Source: Candidatus Poribacteria bacterium (GTDB taxonomy: Bacteria > Poribacteria > WGA-4E > UBA9662). Taken from it: a stretch of 38,027 bases of DNA. Positions 1 to 8,686 of the stretch are shown here, piece after piece. The translations under genes were made by a program, and so were the position numbers. The notes under the pieces are model-generated. The model was not told where the DNA came from, searched no databases, and worked only from the letters and a program-made list of their open reading frames with translations. The stretch covers positions 1 through 38,027 of the forward strand of contig DTUY01000341.1 in NCBI GenBank assembly GCA_012963885.1. Direction: 5' to 3'. Numbering within the stretch: the stretch's first letter is position 1; each line of letters starts with the position of its first letter.

Positions 1-76
1 GCTGCTGATTTAAGAAGAATTAGGAGTTCCTGATGCGCGGAGGGAACTAAAAGAATACTGGAAGAAGAACTGGTAA
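1..76 (+). other. possible frameshifted 3' end of an upstream gene
   Basis: The first 76 bases contain no complete gene. One frame reads ELGVPDARRELKEYWKKNW and stops at 74-76, which looks like a natural protein C-terminus, but the same frame has a TAA at 11-13. The other frame (AADLRR...) could join it through a one-base shift near position 13-16. This may be the tail of a decayed or misassembled gene. The family is not recognisable and the stretch is too short to judge. Confidence 0.22.
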
Positions 77-156
77 ATGGAAAACTGCCAGCAAATAATA
101 TGGGGTAAGAGATTGATCAAATTATAATAGTTGATATAAACACAAAGGAGAAAATT

Positions 157-921
157 GTGGCAGATCGATTGAAAAGCAAAGTGGCAATTATCACCGGGGC
201 TTCACGGGGGATCGGTGCCAAAAGTGCTGAGATTTTTGCGCAGGAAGGTGCAGCTGTCGCTGTCTGGGATGTGCTAGAAGAACGCGGTCACACTGTTGTA
301 GATAACATTATAGCAAATAATGGCCGAGCGCTTTTCTGTCGATGTGATGTGACAAGCGCTGACCAGATCCAACAAGCTGTAGGTCAAACCACCTCAAACT
401 TGGGAAGACCTAGCGTTCTGTTTAATAACGCAGGAATTGTAGTCGTCGGTGAGATCGAAGAGATCAGCGAAGAGGAATGGGATCATCAGTATGCAGTTAA
501 TGTTAAAAGCATATATTTAGTATCACGAGCCGTGATTCCAAACATGCGCCAGGTCGGTGGTGGATCAATTATTAATATGGCTAGTGAATCTGCTTACGTT
601 GGTTTCCCTATGCATCCTGCATACACGTCATCCAAAGCTGCTGTTGTCCACTTGTCACGCAGTATGGCAGTACGGTATGCGTCAGAGAATATTCGAGTTA
701 ACAGTCTATGTCCTGGTACTATCGAGACAGAATTACTTCAGGAGTTTTTAGATCAACAGGAAGACGGAGACGCTGTCAAGAAAGAAATAGAAGATATGCA
801 TCCGTTGGGTATCGGTACTTCTGAAGATATAGCTTGGGCAGCGGTTTACTTGGCGTCTGATGAGTCTAAGTATATGACGGGAGCTCCTATGTTAGTCGAA
901 GGTGGGATTCTCTCGCTTTAA
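157..921 (+). CDS. SDR family NAD(P)-dependent oxidoreductase
   Basis: Classical short-chain dehydrogenase/reductase of 254 aa, normal family length. The cofactor motif TGASRGIG is at residues 13-20, NNAG follows near residue 90, and the catalytic Y156-x3-K160 sits in the usual AYTSSKAA context after the MASES serine. The C-terminus (YMTGAPMLVEGG) is the standard FabG-like ending. The start is GTG at 157, placed 7-8 nt after AAAGGAG; no ATG gives a better match to the family N-terminus. A TATAAT at 123-128 could be a -10 box, but no good -35 accompanies it. Substrate cannot be read from sequence; many such enzymes oxidise sugars or hydroxy acids, which would fit the catabolic genes far downstream. 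It stands alone here, with a 580-bp gap after it. Confidence 0.93.
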   Translation: MADRLKSKVAIITGASRGIGAKSAEIFAQEGAAVAVWDVLEERGHTVVDNIIANNGRALFCRCDVTSADQIQQAVGQTTSNLGRPSVLFNNAGIVVVGEIEEISEEEWDHQYAVNVKSIYLVSRAVIPNMRQVGGGSIINMASESAYVGFPMHPAYTSSKAAVVHLSRSMAVRYASENIRVNSLCPGTIETELLQEFLDQQEDGDAVKKEIEDMHPLGIGTSEDIAWAAVYLASDESKYMTGAPMLVEGGILSL

Positions 922-1500
922 AGCACAACTGCTATGATTCAAATGGAACACTATCGAGTTGGCATCAGTTCCTAAACACGACTCGGGTGTCTTGATCGAT
1001 TATCATTGTAGCGTTTGTATATTGCATGACTTTTTTGCTGACTCGGTTTCGTTGTTTGGATTAGCTTCGCAACGAGTCACAAAATTTGGTTTCTGGTGTA
1101 TGACAGACTATATGTTACTACCAGTAATCGACTATGCGTCTCATAGTACTTTTTCACCTCTTCAGAGTTTTGGCTAAATATAGCACCGAAATGGCCATAA
1201 TTCTTCTTCGACACCTTACTTTCTGGCACTTTGAAGGACTAACTTACATGCAACCGGCAACCTTTTTTGATAGCAAATCCATGCACTGTTATCGTAAATC
1301 AGTGTTGAATATTCACAGAAGTATAGTAATTGAATAATGGCTATGGAGATTGTCAAATAATGGAAAAGTTTCAACTAAGACTGTCCTCAATGTTTTTGAG
1401 CTAGTCTTATCCACGTGGCATATAAAGTGCATGTATGCTGAATTTCCTTCATCTTCAAAATTGTGATTGTGAATTAGTCTTCTGTTTAAGGATTTTGATA
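922..1500. other. gene-free stretch
   Basis: No reading frame here looks coding: the open frames are short, lack ribosome binding sites and have irregular composition. The only structure I see is a possible stem-loop at 1039-1079, where TGACTCG pairs with CGAGTCA around a 27-nt loop. It has no T-run after it, so it is not a convincing terminator. A lone DnaA-box-like TTATCCACG lies at 1407-1415. The stretch ends at the promoter of the tRNA cluster. Confidence 0.6.
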
Positions 1501-1530
1501 TTGACAAAAATCAGCATTCCTTGTTAAAAT
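1501..1530 (+). promoter_or_regulatory. sigma-70-type promoter of the tRNA cluster
   Basis: A perfect -35 TTGACA at 1501-1506 and a -10 TAAAAT at 1525-1530 are separated by 18 nt. The expected start near 1537 is about 8 nt before the first tRNA-Ser. The segment after the -10 (GGCCGACTCGCCGG) is GC-rich, the kind of discriminator linked to stringent control of stable-RNA promoters; that regulatory reading is inference. Confidence 0.72.
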
Positions 1531-1544
1531 AGGCCGACTCGCCG

Positions 1545-1632
1545 GGTAGGGTGACAGAGTGGACGATTGTGGCGGTCTTGAAAACCGTTGTGGCGAGAGT
1601 CACCGTGGGTTCGAATCCCACCCCTACCGCCA
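1545..1632 (+). tRNA. tRNA-Ser (anticodon TGA)
   Basis: Class II tRNA with a long variable arm. Acceptor GGTAGGG (1545-1551) pairs with CCCTACC (1622-1628); the discriminator is G and CCA is encoded (1630-1632). The anticodon loop CTTGAAA places TGA at 1579-1581, reading UCA and other UCN codons. The T-loop TTCGAAT is intact. It is the first gene after the promoter. Confidence 0.97.
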
Positions 1633-1650
1633 TTGACAAGGCATGTTGAC

Positions 1651-1740
1651 GGAGAGGTGCGAGAGTGGTTGAATCGGGCTGCCTGCTAAGCAGTTATGGC
1701 TTAACAGCCATCATGGGTTCGAATCCCATCCTCTCCGCCA
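1651..1740 (+). tRNA. tRNA-Ser (anticodon GCT)
   Basis: Class II tRNA with acceptor GGAGAGG (1651-1657) pairing CCTCTCC (1730-1736), G discriminator and encoded CCA. The anticodon loop CTGCTAA gives GCT at 1685-1687, reading AGC/AGU. The long variable arm is rich in paired GGCT/AGCC bases. It lies 18 nt after the preceding tRNA-Ser. Confidence 0.97.
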
Positions 1741-1751
1741 TTTTTTATGAT

Positions 1752-1825
1752 GCGCCGGTAGCTCAGCGGATTAGAGCATCTGACTACGGATCAGAAGGCC
1801 GGGGGTTCGAATCCTCTCCGGCGCT
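1752..1825 (+). tRNA. tRNA-Arg (anticodon ACG)
   Basis: Acceptor GCGCCGG (1752-1758) pairs with CCGGCGC (1818-1824); position 1825 is an unusual T discriminator. The anticodon loop CTACGGA gives ACG at 1786-1788. The 3' CCA is not encoded. In bacteria A34 of this tRNA is deaminated to inosine by TadA, whose gene begins 12 nt downstream. The T-stem has two G-U pairs. Confidence 0.95.
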
Positions 1826-1837
1826 TATTTTTGTGTT

Positions 1838-2295
1838 GTGAAATGTGATTGGTTTTGGATGCGGGAAGCGTTAAGTTTGGCACGTCGTGCTGCACAGGCG
1901 GGAGAGGTTCCGGTCGGGGCAATTGTTGTTAAAAATGACATAGCCACTGCGCGTGCATATAATACACGGCAACAATCCAAAGATCCGACGGCACATGCAG
2001 AGATTTTGGTGATCCAACGAGCCTCAATGGTTACTGGTGATTGGCGTTTAATTGATACAACACTTTATGTTACCTTGGAACCATGTCCAATGTGTGCTGG
2101 TGCAATTTTGGCAAGTCGTATTCCGCGAGTTGTCTATGGTGCTGCTGATTCAAAGGCAGGCGCAGTTGATTCGCTCTTTGGGCTCCTAAACGATCGTCGG
2201 CTAAACCATCAGGTTGAGGTTAGATCAGGTGTTTTGGCCGAAGAAAGCAGCAGGTTATTGAAGTCATTTTTTGGTAAGCGCAGACAGCAGATCTC

Positions 2296-2317
<22 letters not shown>
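1838..2317 (+). CDS. tadA: tRNA-adenosine(34) deaminase TadA
   Basis: TadA converts A34 of tRNA-Arg(ACG) to inosine so that one tRNA reads CGU, CGC and CGA. The zinc and catalytic residues are present: H53-A-E55 in TAHAEI, and C83/C86 in EPCPMCAGAI. The length of 159 aa is normal. GTG at 1838 is preferred because the FWMREALSLARRA segment aligns with the family N-terminus; ATG 1859 is the alternative. Neither has a ribosome binding site. The gene sits between tRNA-Arg(ACG), its own substrate, and tRNA-Ser(CGA). The last seven codons (ERCESG and stop) overlap the 5' end of that tRNA by 22 nt, so the protein C-terminus is encoded by tRNA sequence. Confidence 0.95.
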
Positions 2318-2385
<68 letters not shown>

Positions 2386-2446
2386 TTAGGGTGTTTGTGC
2401 ATAGTTTCCGATTTAATTCTTGAATAAGCTTACACTTCTAAATTTT

Positions 2447-2519
2447 GGGGCAGTAGCTCAGATGGGAGAGCGCATCCCTCGCACGGATGAGGCCACGGGT
2501 TCAAGTCCCGTCTGCTCCA
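2447..2519 (+). tRNA. tRNA-Ala (anticodon CGC)
   Basis: Acceptor GGGGCAG (2447-2453) pairs with CTGCTCC (2512-2518), A discriminator at 2519. CCA is not encoded. Anticodon stem CATCC/GGATG encloses CTCGCAC, giving anticodon CGC at 2480-2482 (alanine, GCG). The acceptor keeps only a G-U wobble as an irregular pair. The T-loop reads TTCAAGT. Confidence 0.93.
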
Positions 2520-2532
2520 TGACTCCATGACT

Positions 2533-2622
2533 GGAGAGATGCGAGAGTGGTTGAATCGGCATGACTGGAAATCATGTGTGCGTGAAAGCGTACCGTGGGT
2601 TCGAATCCCACTCTCTCCGCCA
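2533..2622 (+). tRNA. tRNA-Ser (anticodon GGA)
   Basis: Class II tRNA. Acceptor GGAGAGA (2533-2539) pairs with TCTCTCC (2612-2618), G discriminator, encoded CCA. The loop CTGGAAA gives anticodon GGA at 2567-2569, reading UCC/UCU. The variable arm is near-identical to that of the CGA tRNA-Ser, pointing to local duplication. It is the last tRNA before the SRP RNA. Confidence 0.96.
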
Positions 2623-2640
2623 TTTTTATGGAATTTGGAC

Positions 2641-2915
2641 TTGGTTATGCTAAGTGGGGAGGTAGCGGTGCCTTGTACCTGCAATCCGCTATAGCAGGGC
2701 TGAATTCCTGTTGTGAGGCTTGGTTCTGTTAAGGACTGACTCAAGTAAGTGGTGATGAAGGTTGGGTCCTGAGCAACTTGAAGTTATTAAACCCCGTCAG
2801 ATCCGGAAGGAAGCAGCGGTAGATAATCTGAGAGTGTGACGCAGGGTAGCCTGATTGGAGCAAGCTGCTTGAGTAACGCTTGGGAGACCTTGTCAAGCTA
2901 TGGGTGCATAACCAG
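2641..2915 (+). ncRNA. ffs: large bacterial SRP RNA (scRNA type, with Alu domain)
   Basis: The RNA core of the signal recognition particle. The Alu domain motif GGGGAGGTAGCGGTGCC is near 2656-2673, and the Ffh-binding S-domain loop (GTCAGATCCGGAAGGAAGCA) is near 2800-2820. The ends are complementary: GGTTATGC at 2643-2650 pairs perfectly with GCATAACC at 2906-2913, forming the closing helix 1. At about 275 nt this is the long Bacillus-type RNA, not the 4.5S form of Proteobacteria. Exact ends are inferred from the pairing. It is followed by six Ts. Confidence 0.93.
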
Positions 2916-2924
2916 AATTTTTTG
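2900..2924 (+). terminator. probable 3' end/terminator of the stable-RNA unit
   Basis: The 3' strand of the SRP closing helix is followed within 5 nt by six consecutive Ts (2918-2923). The T-run after a GC-containing paired strand would suit intrinsic termination of the tRNA-tadA-SRP transcript. The pairing partner is 260 nt away, so this is not a classic local hairpin and the call is tentative. Confidence 0.35.
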
Positions 2925-2960
2925 TTTCACTTAAATCTTTCCTAGGTTTTCCTTCCCAAT

Positions 2961-2990
2961 ACGTAGATTCTCGAGACGTAGATTCTCGAG
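2961..2990 (+). repeat. perfect 15-bp tandem duplication upstream of dnaX
   Basis: The unit ACGTAGATTCTCGAG occurs at 2961-2975 and again, without a gap, at 2976-2990. Each copy ends in the palindrome CTCGAG, and the second forms TTCTCGAGAA across 2983-2992. It lies 19 nt before the dnaX ATG, in the region expected to hold the leader or an operator. Confidence 0.9.
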
Positions 2991-3009
2991 AAAAGTGAGA
3001 GATGTGTTT

Positions 3010-4842
3010 ATGTCTTATGAGGTGCTAGCACAGAAGTGGCGTCCTCAATCATTTAATGACGTTGTTTCTCAAACACATATTACCACAACGTTGAGGAACC
3101 AAGTGTGGTCTGGTCGGATTGGGCATGCGTATCTTTTCTGGGGACCTAGAGGGACCGGAAAAACAACTGTCGCACGCATTTTGGCCAAAGCGGTCAATTG
3201 CCAACAGAAACCCGAAGACCATACGTCCTCGGCTGAACCGTGCAATAATTGCCAATCATGCAACGAAATATACAGTGGTAGATCTGTTGACGTCATTGAA
3301 ATGGATGCTGCATCCAATCGAGGTATTGATCCAATCCGCGAATTACGCGAGAGTGCCAGATTAACACCTGCTTCCTCCCCATACAAGATTTACATCATTG
3401 ATGAAGCGCATATGCTTACTCCTGAGGCATTCAACGCGTTGTTAAAAACGCTTGAAGAACCGCCACCTCATGTCATATTCATCTTAGCCACCACCGAGCA
3501 CCATAAAATCCCGCAAACAATAATATCCCGTTGCCAAGATTTCGATTTTCGGTATATGGAACAATTGCAGATAGCAGATCGGCTACGCCAGATTTGCCAA
3601 GCTGAAGAGATTCATATTAGTGACGAAGGACTTTCGCTAATATCCCAACAATCTGAAGGGTGCTTACGGGATGCGCAAAATATTTTGGAACGACTGATCT
3701 CGTCTACCGGCAAGGAACTGGATCTAGAGCAAATTACTCAAATCCTTAACCTCGGTTCTGTTCACTTAATTGTTGAACTGAACGATGCAATTTTGAGTGG
3801 AAATCTTGCTCTAGCTCTCCAATCATTGTCTAACTTGGCACAGCAAGGTACTGACTTGGTCCAGTGTGTCAACCAATTGATCCGGTATTTCGGGGATCTA
3901 CGGCGTCTTTGTATTGACTCAAATCTTGGGAATCTTATCATGAGGTCACAATCTGAAATTGAATTGATGCAGCAAAAAGTCAAGCAGGTTTCGGCTGACC
4001 GGCTTTCCCGTATTATTAAGATTTGGATTCATACCAACAGCGCAATAAAACAACATGGATTTGCCCGAATTCATATTGAATCGGCTCTGATCGATGTTTG
4101 TCAAGTTCGAGGCGGCATTCAGCTAGATCGGTTGCTGAAACATCTTACAGAAATCGAAGATAAAATCGATAAGCTTGAAAGTCAGGATGGCATTCGGCCT
4201 GACACAGCCAGTAAAAACATGGATAAAGCTACTCACTATAGTGCTGATGAGAACATATCGGGGATAGATTTGTCCAAAAATACGTTGACAACCGGTTTGT
4301 CAGATGAAGTTAGCGATGAATTGGAAGAGGTAGTTGCTGTTGAAGTAAAATCAGACACGAATCAGGGAGAACAGCGTTTTTCAATTAACGACCAAGTTGA
4401 TCGGGAAAGGGGCTGGGAGGAAGTACTGGAAATTCTGAAACAGAAAAAGCGATCACTTTATGCGCATTTACGTGAAACAAAAATTTTAGCAGCTGATGTA
4501 TCAGAAGAGAACCAAAATGTCTTTAAGATTGCCTGTGAACGTCCAGTAACTATTAAAATGGTGAATGACAATGACAAATTGGAGATATCAGATATACTCG
4601 AGTCATTGTTTGGGATTCGTCCGCAGGTTCAACTGGTTCGCGTCGATCCCAAACAACGCGAATCTCAACCTGAGGAGTATACAGATCCACCTCAGAACAG
4701 CCGCACAATAAAGCGGAATCCATCACAAAAGCAAAACGACAAAACACCCGTGATGTTGATGCATGAAGCAAATAGTGATCCAAAATTATCTTCAATTCTT
4801 CGGATGCTTGATGCTAAGATCATAAAGATCGAACCAAATTAA
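3010..4842 (+). CDS. dnaX: DNA polymerase III subunits gamma/tau
   Basis: Clamp-loader ATPase, 610 aa from this start. Walker A GPRGTGKT is at residues 45-52, zinc cysteines at C64, C78, C81 and C84, Walker B with DEAH at 131-134, sensor 1 ATT at 160-162, and the SRC finger motif at 173-175. The AAA+ and collar regions span about residues 1-370, followed by a linker and a C-terminal tau-like domain (about 465-560). ATG 3010 gives the canonical [12 protein letters not shown] beginning; an in-frame GTG at 2995 is an upstream alternative. No strong ribosome binding site is seen. I see no convincing A-rich slippery site of the E. coli type. The gene heads a collinear block. Confidence 0.95.
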   Translation: MSYEVLAQKWRPQSFNDVVSQTHITTTLRNQVWSGRIGHAYLFWGPRGTGKTTVARILAKAVNCQQKPEDHTSSAEPCNNCQSCNEIYSGRSVDVIEMDAASNRGIDPIRELRESARLTPASSPYKIYIIDEAHMLTPEAFNALLKTLEEPPPHVIFILATTEHHKIPQTIISRCQDFDFRYMEQLQIADRLRQICQAEEIHISDEGLSLISQQSEGCLRDAQNILERLISSTGKELDLEQITQILNLGSVHLIVELNDAILSGNLALALQSLSNLAQQGTDLVQCVNQLIRYFGDLRRLCIDSNLGNLIMRSQSEIELMQQKVKQVSADRLSRIIKIWIHTNSAIKQHGFARIHIESALIDVCQVRGGIQLDRLLKHLTEIEDKIDKLESQDGIRPDTASKNMDKATHYSADENISGIDLSKNTLTTGLSDEVSDELEEVVAVEVKSDTNQGEQRFSINDQVDRERGWEEVLEILKQKKRSLYAHLRETKILAADVSEENQNVFKIACERPVTIKMVNDNDKLEISDILESLFGIRPQVQLVRVDPKQRESQPEEYTDPPQNSRTIKRNPSQKQNDKTPVMLMHEANSDPKLSSILRMLDAKIIKIEPN

Positions 4843-4861
4843 AACTAGGAGGATCATTATA

Positions 4862-5170
4862 ATGAATATGAATAACTTAATGAAACAAGCCCAGAAGATG
4901 CAAAAACGGATGCTTGAAATTCAGGAAGACCTTGCCAGTAGAACTGTTGAAACAACAGTTGGAGGGGGTATGGTAACCGCAGTTGCAAACGGACAACAGG
5001 AATTAGTATCGATTACAATTTCGCCTGATGTTGTTGACCCGAACGACGTTGAAATGCTTGAAGATCTAATTTTGGCTGCGGTGAACGAAGCGCGCAATAA
5101 GGCTCAGGAACTGATGGGTGATGAAATGAGTAAGCTTACTGGAGGTATCAAGATCCCTGGAATGATGTAG
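4862..5170 (+). CDS. ebfC: YbaB/EbfC family nucleoid-associated protein
   Basis: Small DNA-binding protein, 102 aa, of the family regularly encoded between dnaX and recR. The N-terminal helix [13 protein letters not shown], the [11 protein letters not shown] strand and the [15 protein letters not shown] segment are typical. The C-terminus is [15 protein letters not shown] at 4847-4852 is 9 nt before ATG. It starts 19 nt after dnaX and its TAG directly abuts the recR ATG. The family forms dimers that bind DNA, probably with roles in nucleoid organisation or recombination. Confidence 0.94.
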   Translation: MNMNNLMKQAQKMQKRMLEIQEDLASRTVETTVGGGMVTAVANGQQELVSITISPDVVDPNDVEMLEDLILAAVNEARNKAQELMGDEMSKLTGGIKIPGMM

Positions 5171-5773
5171 ATGATATACCCTAAGCCTTTGGAGGATTTA
5201 GTTAAACAATTACAAAAATTGCCAACAATCGGGCCTAAAACTGCGCAGCGTCTCGCTTTCTCAATCCTGAAAATGTCGGAGGAAGAAGCTGCAAAGGTTT
5301 CAAAATCAATTTCAGAAGTTAAAACAAAGCTCAAGTACTGTACAATTTGTGGGAGCATTACAGATCAGGATCCGTGTATGATATGTACTAATCCTAACCG
5401 GAGTCATCAAATAGTTTGTGTGATTGAAGAAGCAGATGATTTACTTGCTATCGAACGAACGCGGCAGTACAAAGGAGTTTATCATGTGCTAATGGGTGCT
5501 TTGTCGCCGCTTGATGGAATAGGGCCGCGTGATCTCCGAATTGGTTCTCTGCTTGATCGGGTGGGTGAGAAAAATATCGGAGAGGTCATCATCGCTACTA
5601 ATTATACCACTGAAGGACAAGCTACAGCGCTGTATTTGGCGAAACAATTAGATAATTTTGATGTTGATGTAACTCGCATTGCCTACGGCATTCCGGTTGG
5701 TGGGGATCTTGAGTACATTGATGACCAAACAATCAGTCGAGCAATAGAAGGTCGGAGAAAAATTAATTTGTAG
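5171..5773 (+). CDS. recR: recombination mediator protein RecR
   Basis: RecR acts with RecF/RecO in loading RecA at gaps. At 200 aa it has the family length. It has an N-terminal helix-hairpin-helix ([14 protein letters not shown], residues 17-30), a C4 zinc motif (C57, C60, C69, C72), then a Toprim domain beginning VCVIEEADD near residue 82 and the [10 protein letters not shown] segment. The ATG follows the ebfC stop codon with no gap, so translational coupling is likely. Confidence 0.96.
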   Translation: MIYPKPLEDLVKQLQKLPTIGPKTAQRLAFSILKMSEEEAAKVSKSISEVKTKLKYCTICGSITDQDPCMICTNPNRSHQIVCVIEEADDLLAIERTRQYKGVYHVLMGALSPLDGIGPRDLRIGSLLDRVGEKNIGEVIIATNYTTEGQATALYLAKQLDNFDVDVTRIAYGIPVGGDLEYIDDQTISRAIEGRRKINL

Positions 5774-5780
5774 ATTCACA

Positions 5781-7661
5781 ATGAGAAACTATCATAAAAA
5801 ATACGATGTTTTAGTGGTTGGTGCTGGACACGCTGGATGTGAGGCGGCCCTTGCCGCAGCACGGATGGGGTGCCAAGCGGCTGTTATGACGATTAATTTG
5901 GACACTATTGGAAAAATGTCTTGCAATCCTGCAATTGGCGGTCAGGGAAAGGGACATTTGGTGAAAGAAATTGACGCACTTGGCGGTGAAATGGCTAAAG
6001 CTATTGATCAGACTGGAATTCAGTTTCGCCAACTTAACACCAGCAAAGGGCCTGCTGTTAGATCAAGCCGAGCACAAGCAGACAAAAAAAACTATCAGAA
6101 TTACATGAAGGAGATTCTTGAGAAACAGGAGAATCTAGATGTCAAGCAAGTTCTAGTTGAAGAATTGTTAACTGAAAACGGGAAATGTGTTGGTGTCTTA
6201 TCGCATACTAAAACTGCGTATCTCGCAGAAATGGTAATATTAACAACCGGAACATTCTTGAGAGGAACCGTACACGTTGGTGATGTTTCCTACAGCGCTG
6301 GTCGTGCGGGCGAGTCATCGGCTGAAAAACTATCTGATAGCTTTCTATCTCTTGGCTTTGAAATAGGTCGGTTGAAAACGGGTACACCACCACGAGTGAA
6401 TGCCCAAACGGTTAATTTTAAGGTGATGCAGATTCAGCTTGGTGATGAAAACCCTCGTCCGTTCTCATTTTCTAATGACCGAATTGAACAAGGTCAAATA
6501 CCGTGTTTTGTGACCTCCACCAACTCAGTAACGCATGAGATCATTCGTCAAAACTTAGATAGATCTGCCATGTATAGCGGACGTATATCTGGCATTGGTC
6601 CGCGCTACTGTCCTTCAATTGAAGACAAGATAACCCGATTTGCAGATAAAGATCGGCATAATATTTTTGTGGAACCTGAAGGCCGTGATACAAACGAGAT
6701 CTACCTGAACGGCATTTCATCAAGTTTGCCGGAAGATGTTCAAACTGATATGGTTAGGAGTATCAAAGGTCTGGAAGGTGCGGAAATTATGCGATTTGGG
6801 TATGCGGTGGAGTATGATTTCGCACCAGCAACTCAACTTTATCCAACACTAGAAACGAAACGTGTAGCCAATCTTTACTTTGCAGGCCAATTGAATGGAA
6901 CAACTGGTTACGAAGAAGCTGCAGCACAAGGGGTAGTGGCCGGTATAAATGCCGCATTAAAAATCCATGGCAAAGATCCTTTTGTACTCAAACGCTCTAA
7001 CGCTTATATTGGCGTATTGATTGATGATCTTGTCACGAAAGATATTCGTGAACCGTATCGCATGTTTACCTCACGTGCAGAGTATCGTTTGCAACTTCGT
7101 GAGGATAATGCTGATCTACGATTAACGGAAATTGGACATCAATTGGGACTTGTCAAAGACTCTGTATACAACCGTTTTTTGCTGAAGCGCAAGATGGTTT
7201 TACAAGAACTGGACCGGTTGGCTGAAACCAAGGTAAAACCGGAAGCTGGCACACTTTATCGGTTAAAGCAGATTAGACTCCCTGAAATCAAGGAGCCAAC
7301 GACGTTGTCTGATTTGATCAAACGTCCAGAAATTCGTTATAGTCAAATTCGACAGTTTATGCCGCCAGATCAACCACTATCCGAGTTGGTCGAAGAACAA
7401 GTTGAAATTCAAATTAAGTATGAAGGTTACATCAAACGGCAGGATCTACAAATTGAGAAATTCAAAAAGTTGGAGAACATGCCGATTCCAAAGGACTTGG
7501 ATTTCAAGGCAATTAATGGGCTCAAGACCGAAGCGCAACTGAAATTTTGCAAGATTCAACCGATATCAATTGGACATGCCTCACGAATTCCAGGTGTAAC
7601 GCCAGCAGATATTTCAATTCTAATGGTTGTACTCAAATCCAGAACAAGATCCAACCGGTGA
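5781..7661 (+). CDS. mnmG: tRNA uridine-5-carboxymethylaminomethyl modification enzyme MnmG (GidA)
   Basis: FAD-dependent partner of MnmE in making cmnm5U34 in tRNAs. The 626 aa match the family. The dinucleotide motif GAGHAG is at residues 14-19, the family signature [20 protein letters not shown] follows near residue 50, then TGTFLRG, and near the end [15 protein letters not shown]. The more usual GGIGKGH is GGQGKGH here, a minor variant. It starts 7 nt after recR with a weak ribosome binding site and is followed 13 nt later by rsmG, the classic gidA-gidB order. Confidence 0.96.
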   Translation: MRNYHKKYDVLVVGAGHAGCEAALAAARMGCQAAVMTINLDTIGKMSCNPAIGGQGKGHLVKEIDALGGEMAKAIDQTGIQFRQLNTSKGPAVRSSRAQADKKNYQNYMKEILEKQENLDVKQVLVEELLTENGKCVGVLSHTKTAYLAEMVILTTGTFLRGTVHVGDVSYSAGRAGESSAEKLSDSFLSLGFEIGRLKTGTPPRVNAQTVNFKVMQIQLGDENPRPFSFSNDRIEQGQIPCFVTSTNSVTHEIIRQNLDRSAMYSGRISGIGPRYCPSIEDKITRFADKDRHNIFVEPEGRDTNEIYLNGISSSLPEDVQTDMVRSIKGLEGAEIMRFGYAVEYDFAPATQLYPTLETKRVANLYFAGQLNGTTGYEEAAAQGVVAGINAALKIHGKDPFVLKRSNAYIGVLIDDLVTKDIREPYRMFTSRAEYRLQLREDNADLRLTEIGHQLGLVKDSVYNRFLLKRKMVLQELDRLAETKVKPEAGTLYRLKQIRLPEIKEPTTLSDLIKRPEIRYSQIRQFMPPDQPLSELVEEQVEIQIKYEGYIKRQDLQIEKFKKLENMPIPKDLDFKAINGLKTEAQLKFCKIQPISIGHASRIPGVTPADISILMVVLKSRTRSNR

Positions 7662-7674
7662 ATTCCAGTTTTAA

Positions 7675-8337
7675 ATGGACACTGAGAGATTTAAGTCATT
7701 GCTTAGTAAGGTTTTTAAGCAATATGGTTTTTCGCTGACAAGTTCTCAGATCAGTTTGTTTACAACCTATTGGGCAGATTTAAAACTCTGGAACACAAAA
7801 ATTAACCTGACGTCGATTCGGGATGATCACGAAGTAATCATGAAACATTTCCTCGACTCAGTCGATGTACTCAATTATTTTATTGTGCAGGAAAACGATT
7901 TAGTCGTTGATGTTGGTTCTGGCGCTGGATTTCCCGGAATACCTATTAAGATTCTAATGCCCAGCCTTGATTTAACGTTGGTTGAATCTATTTCGAAAAA
8001 AACAAGTTTTTTAAAGTTTTTGAAAACACGGTTAAAACTAGAGAATACAAAAATAATCAATCTCCGCGCAGAAGAAATCATAAAGCAAAATCAATATCGA
8101 AAAAATTATGACCTAGTATTGACACGATATATCGCTTCTCTTGAAGATTCAGTTGACTATTGTTTGCCGCTATTAAAACCTGATGGGACTTGGGTGGCAT
8201 TTAAATCTGGGAACGCGCAAGATGAGATTCACTTGGCAGCAACAAAACTAAAATCGGTAAATGCCAAAATTCAATCCGTCATCAGAAATGACATCCCATC
8301 GCTAAATCGTATGTATGTGATGATTAAACAGAATTGA
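7675..8337 (+). CDS. rsmG: 16S rRNA (guanine527-N7)-methyltransferase RsmG (GidB)
   Basis: SAM-dependent methyltransferase of 220 aa. The SAM loop DVGSGAGFPG is at residues 79-88, followed by the acidic residue E104 at the end of the second strand (LTLVES). NLTSIRD near residue 44 and the HFLDSVD segment at about 58-64 are characteristic. It lies 13 nt after mnmG. Loss of this methylation gives low-level streptomycin resistance in other bacteria. Confidence 0.95.
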   Translation: MDTERFKSLLSKVFKQYGFSLTSSQISLFTTYWADLKLWNTKINLTSIRDDHEVIMKHFLDSVDVLNYFIVQENDLVVDVGSGAGFPGIPIKILMPSLDLTLVESISKKTSFLKFLKTRLKLENTKIINLRAEEIIKQNQYRKNYDLVLTRYIASLEDSVDYCLPLLKPDGTWVAFKSGNAQDEIHLAATKLKSVNAKIQSVIRNDIPSLNRMYVMIKQN

Positions 8338-8348
8338 GGAGTTAGGCA

Positions 8349-8684
8349 ATGTTTGAAACAGCTGTGAGTATCAACAATATTCCAATTCTGAGAGTTAAAG
8401 GCAAAATAATTGGGAACAGTGCTGTTTCCCTAAAAAATGAAATAGATTTACAGCTTGGGCCAACTGGCACGAAATTGATTTTAGACTTAACGGAAGTTCC
8501 CCTTCTTGATAGTTCCGCGTTAAGCGCGATTGTCGCGACTCTACAAAAATTGAGGAAGACTGATGGCAAGATGGTTTTATTGAATCCTCAGAAGTCGGTA
8601 ATGAACGTGCTGAAAGTGACGCGACTTGACTCGGTTTTAGAAGTTTACAGTGACGAGGATACAGCTATAAAAGCGTTTAACTGA
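8349..8684 (+). CDS. STAS-domain anti-sigma factor antagonist
   Basis: A single STAS domain of 111 aa, SpoIIAA/RsbV-like. The phosphorylation loop reads LLDSSALSAI; S56 aligns with the phosphoserine of SpoIIAA (D-S-S). The GAGGAG ribosome binding site at 8336-8341 overlaps the rsmG stop and is 7 nt from ATG. The next gene starts 2 nt after its stop. In partner switching, the unphosphorylated form binds the anti-sigma kinase; the likely partners are encoded three genes downstream (RsbW-like) and two genes downstream (phosphatase). Confidence 0.92.
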   Translation: MFETAVSINNIPILRVKGKIIGNSAVSLKNEIDLQLGPTGTKLILDLTEVPLLDSSALSAIVATLQKLRKTDGKMVLLNPQKSVMNVLKVTRLDSVLEVYSDEDTAIKAFN

Positions 8685-8686
8685 TC

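Noticed and set aside
1407..1415. DnaA-box-like TTATCCACG, with dnaX/recR/gidA-gidB nearby suggesting an origin
   Set aside because: A single 8-of-9 match, no further boxes and no AT-rich unwinding element; chance is the better explanation.
959..1507. Several 60-70 codon reading frames after the first SDR gene
   Set aside because: No ribosome binding sites, no family resemblance, cysteine- and phenylalanine-rich random composition.
4436..4452. A-rich run (CAG AAA AAG) in dnaX as a programmed -1 frameshift site
   Set aside because: Only five As, weak slippery context and far into the C-terminal domain; no clear stem-loop or early stop that would yield a gamma product.
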